Positions 28,334 through 38,417 are shown, counted from the stretch's first letter. The stretch is DNA of 54,256 bases from an uncultured Aquimarina sp. (GCA_947496355.1 CANMCO010000017.1:1-54256), one strand, 5' to 3'. The notes: a model not told the origin generated them from the letters alone. Numbers and translations: made by a program.

Positions 28334-31300
28334 CTAAATAGAAAATTTTTCAACCTCAACATTCTTATTTTCAATATTAGTGGCCAGACTTTCTTGATTA
28401 AGTATGCTCTGAATTATTAAAGACTGCTCTTGGAATGTATTATTATAAAATAAAGTGCTAGTAGGTACTTTAACATCAAATACTCTATAAATACTATTCA
28501 TTAACCTTGTTATTTTTAAACTATGACCTCCTAGGTCAAAGAAGCCATCTGTGACACTCACTTTTTCTACTTCTAACACCTCTTGCCAAATAATTGCTAG
28601 TTGTTCTTCGAATTCATTACGAGGAGCGATATATTCCTTATGAACATTTTTCTTTGCAGTTATCCCCGGAAGCATTTTGTAATCTATTTTTCCATTTGGA
28701 GTTAAAGGAACAGATTCTATTACTTCGAAGTAACTCGGAATCATATAAAATGGCAATTTATCATGCAAGTACAGCTGCAACTCTTTTACATCTACAGGTT
28801 CGCTTTCTACAATATATGTTACTAATACTTCTGCTTCTTTTTCTTCTCTTACAACCGTTAGAACTTGCTGGATGCTTTCTGAAAATGACTTGATAGCAAC
28901 CTCTACTTCTCCTAGTTCAATACGATACCCGCGTAACTTTATCTGGTTGTCCTTTCTTCCGAAAAATTCGATGTTTCCATCTGGCAACCATCTTGCCATA
29001 TCACCAGTATCGTACATGTAGTTATTTTTACTATTTGTACTATAAGGATTCTTTACAAAACGTTCAGATGTTAGTTCAGAACGGTTTAAATATCCTTTTG
29101 CAACTCCTGCTCCAGATACATACAATTTACCTATTGTTCCTGGTGGTACTAATTGTTTATGTGTATTCAATATATACATCTGAGAATTCGATATAGGTTT
29201 TCCTATTGGAATTGAAGTATAAGAATTTTCTTTCGACAGTTTATAACAAGAACTATACGTAGTATCTTCTGATGGACCATAGAGGTTTCTTACCTCTAAA
29301 TTATAGGTTAGAAGCTTTTGGGCGATATCCACAGGAAAAGGTTCTCCTGCCAGATTAATGGCGCTTACATTACTTAAATCACTCCCACTTTCTAATACAT
29401 TTCTTATACTTGAAGGGACTGTATTTATTAACACTTTAGTGTCACTCTCTAAGTGTTCACCAATTTCTAATGCACTATCCAAAAGTCTTATTTTCTTTCC
29501 TGTAGATAATGTATAAAACAATTCAAAAACCGAGAGATCAAAACAATGTGATGTGGCTGCATATACTACATCAAAATCGGTATTTTTAAATTCATCTTTT
29601 GCCCAGTTGATCATAGCGACTGCATTTTGATGCATGATCATCACACCTTTTGGGTTACCTGTTGTTCCCGAAGTATAAATAATATATGCCAAATCATCAG
29701 ATCCGAACTCACTTTCAGTATTTTCTTTTGAATAATGATCTTTTTGTTTTTGAAGAGAAATTAACATTTCTTCATCAATTACTAGTATGCAATTACTATC
29801 ACGTTCTATATAAGTAATTCGTTCTTGAGGGTAATTTATATCAATTGGCACATAGACAGCTCCTGTTTTAAGTACTGCCAGTAAAGAGATCAGTAGTTTT
29901 TCACTTCTAGCTAATTTTACTCCAACAAAATCTCCTTCGAGTATTTCTTTTTCTTCTAATAAGTAATGTGCTAATTGATTAGAATACTCGTTAAGTTCTT
30001 TATATGTTAAAGTCTGATCTTCATATTCGACTGCAATTGCATCTGGTGTTTTTATAACCTGTTCTTCAAAAAGAGATACCATTGTTTTATCTAAATCATA
30101 ATCAACTTTAGTATCATTAAATTTTTCAAGTATGGTTTGCTCATCATCTGGTTTAAGTAATTTTATAGCTTCCAACTCTATCGTTGGTGATTCTACTACT
30201 TGTGAAAATACGTTTCCAAGGTGAGAAAAAATGCTTTCAATAAAAAACTGATCATAAATATCTGTATTATAAGAAATATTAAGTGATAAGCCTTCTTTCT
30301 CCATAAAAGAAAAGGATAAATCAAATTGTGCGGACTCTACTTCTATATCAAATTCATGGATTGTAAAATCAGATACTGATTCCTTATTTTGAACACCTAA
30401 TAATTGTTGTTGATTATGTAAAACTACCAGTACATCAAATAATGGAGATCTAGAAGTATCACGCTCCAGACTAAGCTGTTCTACTAATGTATCAAAGGGA
30501 AAATCTTGATGAGAATATGCCTCTAATAAACATTGCTTTTCTTTTTTAAGTGCGTCCAAAAAACTATCCTTTTCATCAAATTCAGTTCTGATTGCCAATG
30601 TATTAAGATACAATCCTATCTGAGATTCTAAATCTGGATGTTCTCTACCCGCGATAGGTGTGCCAACAATAATGTCCTTTTGATTACTATATCTGGAAAG
30701 TAATGTTTTAACTGCAGACATTAAAGTCGTAAATAATGTTACCTGCTGTTGCTGTGAAAACTGTTTTAATTTTGACAAAACTTCCTCAGGGTAATTATGA
30801 ATCAATACATTACCTGAATATGTTTTTATCAAGGGACGTTTTCTAAAACTTGGCAAATCCAGTACCGGAAGTTCTCCTTGAAAAGCATTCAACCAATATT
30901 CTTTTGATTCCTTTTGTGAACTTATAGTGTTTGTTTCTGCTAACCAAACAGCATAATCTTTAAACTGAATTGGTAATTCTGGTAATGTTAGCACCTCTCC
31001 TAACTGTAATTGCCTATAGACTTGTATAATCTCTGAAGTTAAAATCTCTATTGACCACCCATCACTAATAATATGATGCATAGATAAGAAAAACACAAAA
31101 CTATTATGCTCTCTTTTTAAAAGAGAAGCTCTTAACAAAGGCCCTGTAGCCAAGTCATACCCTTTAGTTTGTTCCTCTTTTATATACTCCCTGATAGATT
31201 GATCTGGCGATGCCGATTCAGAAAAATCTTCAATCGGTAAATTAAGATCAAAATCAGCTATTGGGATTATATATTGTTCTAAAATTCCTTTTTCATTGTT

Positions 31301-34300
31301 CTTAAAATAGGTGCGTAATATTTCATGACGGTCAACTACATAGTTAACTGCTCTTGTAAAATTCTCAACAACAATATTACCTTCTAAAGTTACCGCTCCT
31401 GTAATATGATATGCCTGAGTGTCTGTTTCAAATTGACTCAAAAACCATAATCTCTGTTGAGAAGGTGTCGTTGGATAAAAATCAGACTCTGTCGCACGAT
31501 TAATAGGTAAAAATTCTTGATCTTTTAATGCGTAACATAATTTTTCTATAGTAGGGTTATTGTAAAACAATGAATATGATATACTCTTATCCATTTTCTT
31601 ATTGATCCTATTAATAACCTGAGAAATCATTAAACTATGTCCACCTAATTCAAAGAAATTATCGGTTACACCAACTTTATCTTGATGCAATACATCTTGC
31701 CATATAGCGGCAATTTTTTCTTCTAAGGCGGTTCTAGGTGCTATATATTTATGGGTTATGGTGTTTCCTTCCGTAATCTCTGGTAAACTTTTTTTGTCTA
31801 CTTTTCCATTAATAGTTAATGGGATTGTATCTAGTGTCACATAGTAATTTGGCAACATATACACTGGTAACTCCTTGCTAAGATTGGATCTTAACTCTTG
31901 CTCATTTAACTCTGAATCTATGACAACATAAGCAACAATCACTGGGCCGACCTTCTGTTTTTTAACTATAACTATGGCTTGCTGTATTTCTGGTTGGGAT
32001 AATAGGATGCTTTCAATTTCGCCTAACTCTATACGATACCCTCTTATTTTTACCTGAGTATCTTTCCTTCCTATAAACTCAATTGAACCACCTGGTGTCC
32101 ATCTGGCTAGGTCACCTGTCCTGTATAATCGTTCTCCTTTTGCAAAAGGATCAGGTACAAACTTCTCTGAAGTCAAATCATCTCGATTAAGATATCCTCT
32201 CGCAACACCATCTCCACCAAGATAAATCTCACCAATTACTCCTATTGGAACCGGAGAATGATTATCATCTAAAATGTAACAGGTACTATTTGATATACCA
32301 GAACCAATAGGTATGGTTTGCACATTGTCTTGAATCTCGTTAATAGGGTAATAAGTAGAATATGTAGTATTTTCCGTTGGACCATAGACATGATGAAGTT
32401 TGACTTTGGGGTATAGCTCCTTAAATCGTCTTACATGCTTAACTGATACTTGTTCCCCTCCAAATAATATATATTTTAGATCTTTTATCGATTCTAATTC
32501 AGATTCAACAAGGGTGTTAAATAAAGCTGTTGTTATAAAAAAACTAGTTATACCTTGTTTTGTAAATAAATCTCCAAATTTATTAACCTCTAAAAATATG
32601 TCTTTTGAGGATATAACTAAGGTTGCTCCATTCAGAAGAGGCATAAAAATATCAAATGTAGAACCGTCAAATGAAAAACTAGATAATCCTAAAATATTAT
32701 CACCGGCACAAACATCAATATAATTAGCGTTTTTCACCAACCTTACAATAGGTCGATGCTCTACTAATATTCCTTTAGGTTTCCCTGTTGATCCTGAAGT
32801 ATAAATAACATATGCCAGATTGTTAGGTTTGATTACTATATCTGGAATAACATTAGAATAGTTTTCTTCTTTTTTGAAGTGTTTTAAAATATTTTCATCT
32901 ATTGTAACCTTACAATTGCTATCCTCTTCTATATACGTGATTCTTTGTTGTGGGTAATCAGGATCAATAGGAACATATGCTCCGCCTGTTTTTAAAATCG
33001 CCAATAAAGATATAATTGACCACTCGCTACGATCAAGTTTTACCCCTACCAGATCTTCTATCTCTATATTGTAGTTAGACAATAAATAATTAGCCAAACG
33101 ATTAGAAACGTTATCTAATTCTTTATAGGTAAGTTTATTTTCTTCAAATACTAGAGCAACCGCATCCGGTGTCTTTTCTACTTGGTCATTAAATAAATCT
33201 ACTATTGTTTTATCCTTGGGATAATCTACCTTAGTATCATTAAAATCTATTAATATGTTCTGTTTTTCAACCACCGTTAGTAGATCAATATCTGCTACCT
33301 GAATATTTGGAGAAACTAATATCTGATCAAATAAGTTTTCTAGATGCGAAAAAATCCCGTTTATAAATGACTCCTCATAAATATCTGTATTGTAAGAAAT
33401 ATCTAAGGATAATCCTTCTTTCTCAACAAAGGCAAAAGACAAATCAAACTGAGAAGACTCTGGATCCAAGTCATAATCACTAATAGTCAAACCATCTATG
33501 GATTCTCTATTCTTAAAACCTGACAATTGCTGCTGATTCTGAAGTACAATCATTACGTCAAACAATGGAGATCTAGAAGTATCTCTGGATAGATTAAGTG
33601 ACTCTATTAATTTATCAAAAGGAAAATCCTGATGTGAATATGCACCTAATAACTGTTTCTTTTCTGCTTGTAATACATCTAAAAAACTACTATCAGTATT
33701 GATTCTGGTGCGGATTGCCAAAGTATTAAGATATAAACCTATTTGAGGCTCTAAATCCGGATGCCTTCTCCCAGCAATAGGAGTACCAACAATGATATCT
33801 TTTTGATTACTGTATCTTGAAAGTAATACTTTGACTGAAGACATTAAGATCATAAATAAGGTCACCTGGTGTTCCTGTGAAAAATGTTTTAATTTGGATA
33901 AAATCTCTTTTGAGTAACAATAATTCAGTGCACTACCTTGATATGTCTTTATCATAGGGCGAGTCTTAAAACTTGGTAACTCTAATACCGGTAATTCTCC
34001 TTGAAAAACATCTAACCAATAATCCTTTGATTCTTTATGATCGGTAGTGGTATGCATTTCTGATAACCAAACCGCATAATCTTTAAACTGTATAGGTAAA
34101 TCAGGCAAAGATATAACAGCTCCTAGCTGTAACTGTTTATAACTCTCGAAAATCTCAGAGGTTAAAATCTCTATTGACCAACCATCACTTATAATATGAT
34201 GCATTGATAAGAAAAATACAAACTCATTATCACATACCTGTAAAAGAGAAGCACCAAATAAAGGAGCATTAGATAAATCATATCCTATATGTTGTTGCTC

Positions 34301-37036
34301 TTTTATATAACTTTCAACTGCATGATAGGGATCTATTGATTCAGAAAAATCCTTAACCGATAAAGTAAAATCAAAAGTTGATTTTGATAAAATATATTGT
34401 CGTAAGAGACCTTCTTCGTTATTCCTAAAACTAGTGCGTAAAACCTCATGACGATCAACAACATGAGTAAAAGCAAGATTAAAATTCTCAATATTAACAT
34501 CCCCTTTTAAAACTATAGCACCTGTAATTTGATAAGCTTGCACTTCTTCTCCCAATTGACTTAACAACCATAAACGATGCTGTGATGGGGTTACTGGATA
34601 AGAATCTAAAACAGGAGCTTTGTCTATAGCTATAAACTGGTCATCTTGTAACGAAATAACGATATTCTCAATGGTAGGATTCGTGTAAAAAACCTTAAAA
34701 GGAATATTCTTACTCATAATCTTATGGGCCCTATTGATAATCTGTGAAATCATCAAACTGTGACCTCCTAATTCAAAAAAGTTGTCCGTGATTCCAATAC
34801 CACTTACTCCTAATATTTCTTCCCAAATATGAACCAATTCTTGTTCCGTTTTGTCTCTTGGAGCTACATAATCCTTCTTGATAACATCTACAGAGGTGAT
34901 TTCTGGTAAAGCCTTCTTATTTACTTTACCATTGGGTGTAAGGGGAACTGATTCTATCGCAATAAAATAACTAGGAAGCATATAAGAAGGTAATTTTTCT
35001 TGTAAATATGTCCTTAACTTTGATTTATCAATAGATGCATTTTCAACGTAATACCCAACTAATATATCTTCTTTTTGAGGTTTTTTAACGGCAACAACCG
35101 CCTGTAAAATTTCTTCGGAAAAATCTGATATCGAATTTTCTATTTCTGCTAACTCTATACGATAACCTCTCAATTTTACCTGATGATCTTTTCTTCCCAA
35201 AAACTCGATAGTACCATCTGTAGACCATCTAGCTAAGTCACCTGTATCATACATATGTTCTCCTGCACAATATGGGTTGTCTAAAAACTTTTCTGTTGTC
35301 AATTCATGACGATTAAGATATCCATTAGCAACACCAGACCCAGAGACATAAAGTTTTCCTATTACTCCAGGAGGTAACAATTGAAGGGATTCATCTAAAA
35401 TGTAAACTTGTGTATTTGTTATAGGTATACCAATAGGAATTGATCGATATTCCTTTGACTTCGATAATTTGTAACAGGTACTATATGTAGTATCCTCTGA
35501 AGGACCATACAGATTTCTAATCTCCGCTGTAGTCGTTAAAAGCTTTTGAGCAATATCAACCGGAAAAGGCTCACCAGCCAGATTTATAGCGCTTACATTC
35601 GATAAATCATACCCCCCTTCTAATACATTTCGAATACTTGAAGGAACTGTATTTAATAGCACTTTGGTGTCATTCTGTAGATGTTTTCCTATTTCTAGGG
35701 CACTATCTAGTAATTTTATCTTTTTACCTACAGACAGTGTATAAAACAACTCAAAAACCGATAGATCAAAACAATGTGAAGTAGCAGCATATACTAAATC
35801 AAAATCAGTATTCTTAAACTCATCTTTTGCCCATTCTATTAAAGCAACAGCATTTTTATGAGTGATCATTACTCCTTTGGGATTACCTGTAGTACCAGAA
35901 GTATAAATAATATAAGCTAGGTCACTTGATTTTTTATGATTTTCTACATTCTTTAATAAGTAAAGATCTTCATCTCTTTGGAAACGAATCAATTCTTCTT
36001 CATCAATTACTAATTTACAATTACTGTCTGTTTCTATATATGTAATTCTTTCTGAAGGATAGTTAATATCTATAGGAACATAAACAGCTCCTGCTTTTAA
36101 TACTGCCAATAAAGCAATTAATAACTTTTCACTCCTTGCTAGTTTTACACCAACAAAATCACCCGCAGATATACCTTGCCCCGTTAAATAATGAGCCAAT
36201 TGATTAGAACGCTTATTAAGTTCACTGTAGGTTAGCAACTTCCCTTCATATTCTATAGCAATATTGTCTGGGGTTCTTGTAACTTGATCTTCGAAAAGAG
36301 ATGAAATTGTACTGTCCTTTGGTAAATTTATTTTATTAGAAACACCAAATTCAGATAACAGTTTTTCCTTTTCTTCTTCAGACACAATAGTGATCTGAGA
36401 AATCTCTGTTTCTATATTTGTTTTTAAATCCTGAATCCAAATCTTTAATTTATGAAGGAAGCTATTAGCTAGTTTTACCTCTGAAAACTTTTCTGAAAAG
36501 AATATAGAAATCTCTAGATCTGAATTTTGTTTTTTATCTACCTTTAATAAAAAAGAAGAAAAAACTTCCTCATCATGATTATACGAGAACCCAAAAGGTG
36601 TACATGCATTAAATGACTTCTCTGAAATTACAGTCATGTCATAATCCTTATGCTTGTAAACTTCTTGTACTTCTGTTTTAACCTCTTGAAAAAACTGCTT
36701 CAATATTTTCCCATTTATAGACGGAAATTTATACAATAATGAAGCTTCTTGCTTCATAGATAAACTCCTTGAAGAAATCAAATTACATTCATTAAAATAA
36801 CGTTGCAGAAGCGCATTGTAAACTGCCAACAAAACTGTAAACTCTGCTATTTCATTGCCCGAGGTAAGCTTATAGAAGTATTGAAGATCATCTTTCTTTA
36901 TTAAAACACTATCTGTTGATAAGTGAGAATTTGTTAATAAATCTGAATCTCCAGAAAAACTAGATTTTAGTTTTTCTTTCCAATAGTTTGTAGTTATTTT
37001 TTTTTGAATTGTAGTCATTCTATTTCTTTTAATCAT
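28334..37036 (-). CDS. Three-module NRPS with N-terminal half-condensation domain
   Basis: This 2900-residue protein begins with only the C-terminal lobe of a condensation domain (about 1-230; it opens at the NYWKEKL motif and has no HHxxxDG). Then follow A1 (240-725), T1 (GGHSLMIS), C2 (830-1270, HHIISDGWS), A2, T2 (GGHSLMIS), C3 (1875-2310, HHIISDGWS), A3 and T3 (GGHSLKIT). Hand-read codes are D-L-F-N-N-A-L-T-Y-K for A1 and A3 (Ala-like) and D-G-F-F-L-G-V-T-Y-K for A2 (close to Ile codes). The first start codon overlaps the stop of the antiterminator gene by ATGA (37033-37036); a second ATG lies six codons in. The lack of a full first C domain suggests this is the starting enzyme. The tail ends VEKFSI. 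Confidence 0.95.
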   Translation of the reverse strand: MIKRNRMTTIQKKITTNYWKEKLKSSFSGDSDLLTNSHLSTDSVLIKKDDLQYFYKLTSGNEIAEFTVLLAVYNALLQRYFNECNLISSRSLSMKQEASLLYKFPSINGKILKQFFQEVKTEVQEVYKHKDYDMTVISEKSFNACTPFGFSYNHDEEVFSSFLLKVDKKQNSDLEISIFFSEKFSEVKLANSFLHKLKIWIQDLKTNIETEISQITIVSEEEKEKLLSEFGVSNKINLPKDSTISSLFEDQVTRTPDNIAIEYEGKLLTYSELNKRSNQLAHYLTGQGISAGDFVGVKLARSEKLLIALLAVLKAGAVYVPIDINYPSERITYIETDSNCKLVIDEEELIRFQRDEDLYLLKNVENHKKSSDLAYIIYTSGTTGNPKGVMITHKNAVALIEWAKDEFKNTDFDLVYAATSHCFDLSVFELFYTLSVGKKIKLLDSALEIGKHLQNDTKVLLNTVPSSIRNVLEGGYDLSNVSAINLAGEPFPVDIAQKLLTTTAEIRNLYGPSEDTTYSTCYKLSKSKEYRSIPIGIPITNTQVYILDESLQLLPPGVIGKLYVSGSGVANGYLNRHELTTEKFLDNPYCAGEHMYDTGDLARWSTDGTIEFLGRKDHQVKLRGYRIELAEIENSISDFSEEILQAVVAVKKPQKEDILVGYYVENASIDKSKLRTYLQEKLPSYMLPSYFIAIESVPLTPNGKVNKKALPEITSVDVIKKDYVAPRDKTEQELVHIWEEILGVSGIGITDNFFELGGHSLMISQIINRAHKIMSKNIPFKVFYTNPTIENIVISLQDDQFIAIDKAPVLDSYPVTPSQHRLWLLSQLGEEVQAYQITGAIVLKGDVNIENFNLAFTHVVDRHEVLRTSFRNNEEGLLRQYILSKSTFDFTLSVKDFSESIDPYHAVESYIKEQQHIGYDLSNAPLFGASLLQVCDNEFVFFLSMHHIISDGWSIEILTSEIFESYKQLQLGAVISLPDLPIQFKDYAVWLSEMHTTTDHKESKDYWLDVFQGELPVLELPSFKTRPMIKTYQGSALNYCYSKEILSKLKHFSQEHQVTLFMILMSSVKVLLSRYSNQKDIIVGTPIAGRRHPDLEPQIGLYLNTLAIRTRINTDSSFLDVLQAEKKQLLGAYSHQDFPFDKLIESLNLSRDTSRSPLFDVMIVLQNQQQLSGFKNRESIDGLTISDYDLDPESSQFDLSFAFVEKEGLSLDISYNTDIYEESFINGIFSHLENLFDQILVSPNIQVADIDLLTVVEKQNILIDFNDTKVDYPKDKTIVDLFNDQVEKTPDAVALVFEENKLTYKELDNVSNRLANYLLSNYNIEIEDLVGVKLDRSEWSIISLLAILKTGGAYVPIDPDYPQQRITYIEEDSNCKVTIDENILKHFKKEENYSNVIPDIVIKPNNLAYVIYTSGSTGKPKGILVEHRPIVRLVKNANYIDVCAGDNILGLSSFSFDGSTFDIFMPLLNGATLVISSKDIFLEVNKFGDLFTKQGITSFFITTALFNTLVESELESIKDLKYILFGGEQVSVKHVRRFKELYPKVKLHHVYGPTENTTYSTYYPINEIQDNVQTIPIGSGISNSTCYILDDNHSPVPIGVIGEIYLGGDGVARGYLNRDDLTSEKFVPDPFAKGERLYRTGDLARWTPGGSIEFIGRKDTQVKIRGYRIELGEIESILLSQPEIQQAIVIVKKQKVGPVIVAYVVIDSELNEQELRSNLSKELPVYMLPNYYVTLDTIPLTINGKVDKKSLPEITEGNTITHKYIAPRTALEEKIAAIWQDVLHQDKVGVTDNFFELGGHSLMISQVINRINKKMDKSISYSLFYNNPTIEKLCYALKDQEFLPINRATESDFYPTTPSQQRLWFLSQFETDTQAYHITGAVTLEGNIVVENFTRAVNYVVDRHEILRTYFKNNEKGILEQYIIPIADFDLNLPIEDFSESASPDQSIREYIKEEQTKGYDLATGPLLRASLLKREHNSFVFFLSMHHIISDGWSIEILTSEIIQVYRQLQLGEVLTLPELPIQFKDYAVWLAETNTISSQKESKEYWLNAFQGELPVLDLPSFRKRPLIKTYSGNVLIHNYPEEVLSKLKQFSQQQQVTLFTTLMSAVKTLLSRYSNQKDIIVGTPIAGREHPDLESQIGLYLNTLAIRTEFDEKDSFLDALKKEKQCLLEAYSHQDFPFDTLVEQLSLERDTSRSPLFDVLVVLHNQQQLLGVQNKESVSDFTIHEFDIEVESAQFDLSFSFMEKEGLSLNISYNTDIYDQFFIESIFSHLGNVFSQVVESPTIELEAIKLLKPDDEQTILEKFNDTKVDYDLDKTMVSLFEEQVIKTPDAIAVEYEDQTLTYKELNEYSNQLAHYLLEEKEILEGDFVGVKLARSEKLLISLLAVLKTGAVYVPIDINYPQERITYIERDSNCILVIDEEMLISLQKQKDHYSKENTESEFGSDDLAYIIYTSGTTGNPKGVMIMHQNAVAMINWAKDEFKNTDFDVVYAATSHCFDLSVFELFYTLSTGKKIRLLDSALEIGEHLESDTKVLINTVPSSIRNVLESGSDLSNVSAINLAGEPFPVDIAQKLLTYNLEVRNLYGPSEDTTYSSCYKLSKENSYTSIPIGKPISNSQMYILNTHKQLVPPGTIGKLYVSGAGVAKGYLNRSELTSERFVKNPYSTNSKNNYMYDTGDMARWLPDGNIEFFGRKDNQIKLRGYRIELGEVEVAIKSFSESIQQVLTVVREEKEAEVLVTYIVESEPVDVKELQLYLHDKLPFYMIPSYFEVIESVPLTPNGKIDYKMLPGITAKKNVHKEYIAPRNEFEEQLAIIWQEVLEVEKVSVTDGFFDLGGHSLKITRLMNSIYRVFDVKVPTSTLFYNNTFQEQSLIIQSILNQESLATNIENKNVEVEKFSI

Positions 37037-37560
37037 GCAATTTCATGAAGGCTTACCATATGATAAGAAGGAATTGTGGCTATGATGTTTTGCTGTAGTG
37101 AATCTATTCGGACTATAATTTTATTTGTATTATTAACTTTTAAAATTTCACATTCTAAACCACTTAATGATCCATAATTTATCTTTTTAACATCCCCAAC
37201 TCGAAATGATTGATTGGAAATTTCAAGGTCTGAGATTTCATCTGATCCTAAGCATAATTTTACATTTAAGATCTCTTCTTCTCTAACTCTTGCATATTCA
37301 TTCCTAAATTTTATGAAAGTACATGCTCCATTAATTGATAATGCTTTATGAAAATCCATTGAAGAATTAATCTTAACAAAAACATATGAAGGGAAAAGTG
37401 GTTTCGAGATTATTTTTTTTCTGTCGCTCCATTGATTAATCGTTTCGACCAATGGGAGAAAAGATTCGAGTTCCTGTTCTGTTAAAAGTTCATGAACTCT
37501 TTTTTCATGACGCGATTTAACATATAGAACATACCATCCGGTTTTAAGAAGTTTGCCCAT
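37033..37560 (-). CDS. UpxY/RfaH-like NusG-family transcription antiterminator
   Basis: This 175-residue specialised NusG paralogue begins with an NGN domain (about 1-110; GWYVLYVKSRHEKRV, PLFPSYVFVKI) and ends with a KOW domain (about 120-165; FRVGDVKKINYGSLSGLECEI). Relatives such as UpxY of Bacteroides, RfaH and LoaP bind RNA polymerase and let it read through terminators in very long operons. As the first gene of an operon at least 37 kb long, overlapping the first NRPS by 4 nt, it most likely promotes transcription of the whole biosynthetic cluster. A leader of about 310 nt with hairpins precedes it. Family assignment is strong; cluster-specific action is inferred from position. Confidence 0.9.
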   Translation of the reverse strand: MGKLLKTGWYVLYVKSRHEKRVHELLTEQELESFLPLVETINQWSDRKKIISKPLFPSYVFVKINSSMDFHKALSINGACTFIKFRNEYARVREEEILNVKLCLGSDEISDLEISNQSFRVGDVKKINYGSLSGLECEILKVNNTNKIIVRIDSLQQNIIATIPSYHMVSLHEIA

Positions 37561-37643
37561 GATAATTTTGTGTTTTAAGAAATAACTTGATGTTATTTAT
37601 CTTGTGAAATATGTTGGTAATAGGAAAAAATCGAAAGAAAATT

Positions 37644-37661
37644 GAAAAAAAGCTATAGCTT
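37644..37661 (-). terminator. Small hairpin plus T run in the NRPS operon leader (possible attenuator)
   Basis: On the minus strand AAGCTATAGCTT is followed directly by more T (a run of about seven), giving a short 4-5 bp stem plus U tract between the proposed start of transcription and the antiterminator gene. The stem is weak, so this is a candidate leader terminator only. Confidence 0.25.
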
Positions 37662-37732
37662 CGCTTCCTTGACTCACATGGTGTTTATTTGACAAAAAAC
37701 AAATTCAACCCAATAAAATCTAGTTAAGCTTA

Positions 37733-37755
37733 TATGGTAAATTATAAATACCATA
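37733..37755 (-). promoter_or_regulatory. Leader hairpin upstream of the antiterminator gene
   Basis: TATGGTA and TACCATA form a perfect 7-bp inverted repeat with a 9-nt loop inside the proposed leader RNA. UpxY and LoaP-type factors are recruited in the leader, and LoaP uses an RNA hairpin, so this could be a recruitment site. It could also be chance in AT-rich DNA. Confidence 0.3.
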
Positions 37756-37876
37756 AAGCAGCATTGTCGGTTTGACTATTTAGCTTATTTAATTAAATGT
37801 AAAAATTAGAAATACATTTAAAAACTAATGATAAATAATAAAGATTACATCTTGTATCAGTCATTATCATTTAATA

Positions 37877-37908
37877 CAAACATAAATTAAATCCAATTCA
37901 TAAAACAA
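37877..37908 (-). promoter_or_regulatory. Candidate Bacteroidetes promoter of the NRPS operon
   Basis: On the minus strand TATGTTTG (plus-strand CAAACATA at 37877-37884) fits the TAnnTTTG -7 element, and TTG (CAA at 37906-37908) lies 21 nt upstream as the -33 element. This gives a leader of about 310 nt before the antiterminator ATG. Confidence 0.45.
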
Positions 37909-37917
37909 GTCATTACG

Positions 37918-37952
37918 GTCCGTTTTCAGGAAAAAAGACCCTGAATTCAGGG
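37918..37952. promoter_or_regulatory. Candidate operator: GAAAACGGAC motif plus 14-bp palindrome
   Basis: Just upstream of the operon's -33 element the minus strand carries GAAAACGGAC (37918-37927). The plus strand carries TTCAGGAAAAAAGAC (37925-37939), which matches 14 of 15 bases at 40496-40510 upstream of the small peptides. It runs into the perfect palindrome CCCTGAATTCAGGG (37939-37952). Together these look like a binding site for a regulator, perhaps the neighbouring AraC protein. Confidence 0.45.
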
Positions 37953-38240
37953 AATTCAGAGAATCGAAAATCATTTTAAGTATTTATCTTTTAGATGATT
38001 ACGTATTTTTTAAAGATTGTAAAATCCAATACCTACAATCAAATCACTATTTTATTAAAACCGTATTTTTAAGACTGTTTTTCATGAATTATTAATACAA
38101 ATTCAAAAATATAATACACTAGTAAGTAATCCCGATATCTTACAAAAATGGTATAAAAGGTTTCTTAATCAAGATCTTAACAATGTAAAATGAAAATTCT
38201 ATATAAAAGAAACTCAATAATGGTAAGGCAACTATACTGT

Positions 38241-38261
38241 ATGAAAAACGTTATTTTTCAT
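38241..38261. repeat. Perfect 8-bp inverted repeat
   Basis: ATGAAAAA and TTTTTCAT are separated by CGTTA in the region between the divergent NRPS operon and the regulator gene. No T run follows on either strand, so an operator is more likely than a terminator. Function unknown. Confidence 0.4.
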
Positions 38262-38375
38262 CGTTAAAAGTGTGCTTAGAATTCCTAAATTCATTACTAC
38301 ATATTTCTTATAAACATTTGATTATTAATTGCGTGAATAGAATTTAATCAAAATAAAAGATTACCAAGAAAACTG

Positions 38376-38383
38376 TATATTTG
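38376..38383 (+). promoter_or_regulatory. TATATTTG -7-like box upstream of the TPR-AraC gene
   Basis: An exact TAnnTTTG match about 320 nt before the regulator start. No clear TTG stands at the right distance upstream. It would also serve the small frame at 38418. Confidence 0.3.
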
Positions 38384-38417
38384 TATTCTTATTAACCGGG
38401 GCTTATTTATAATTACT

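Noticed and set aside
1..37560. Search for CRISPR arrays, insertion sequences or transposases at cluster borders
   Set aside because: No regularly spaced repeats, terminal inverted repeats or transposase motifs were seen; the repetition here comes from duplicated NRPS domains.
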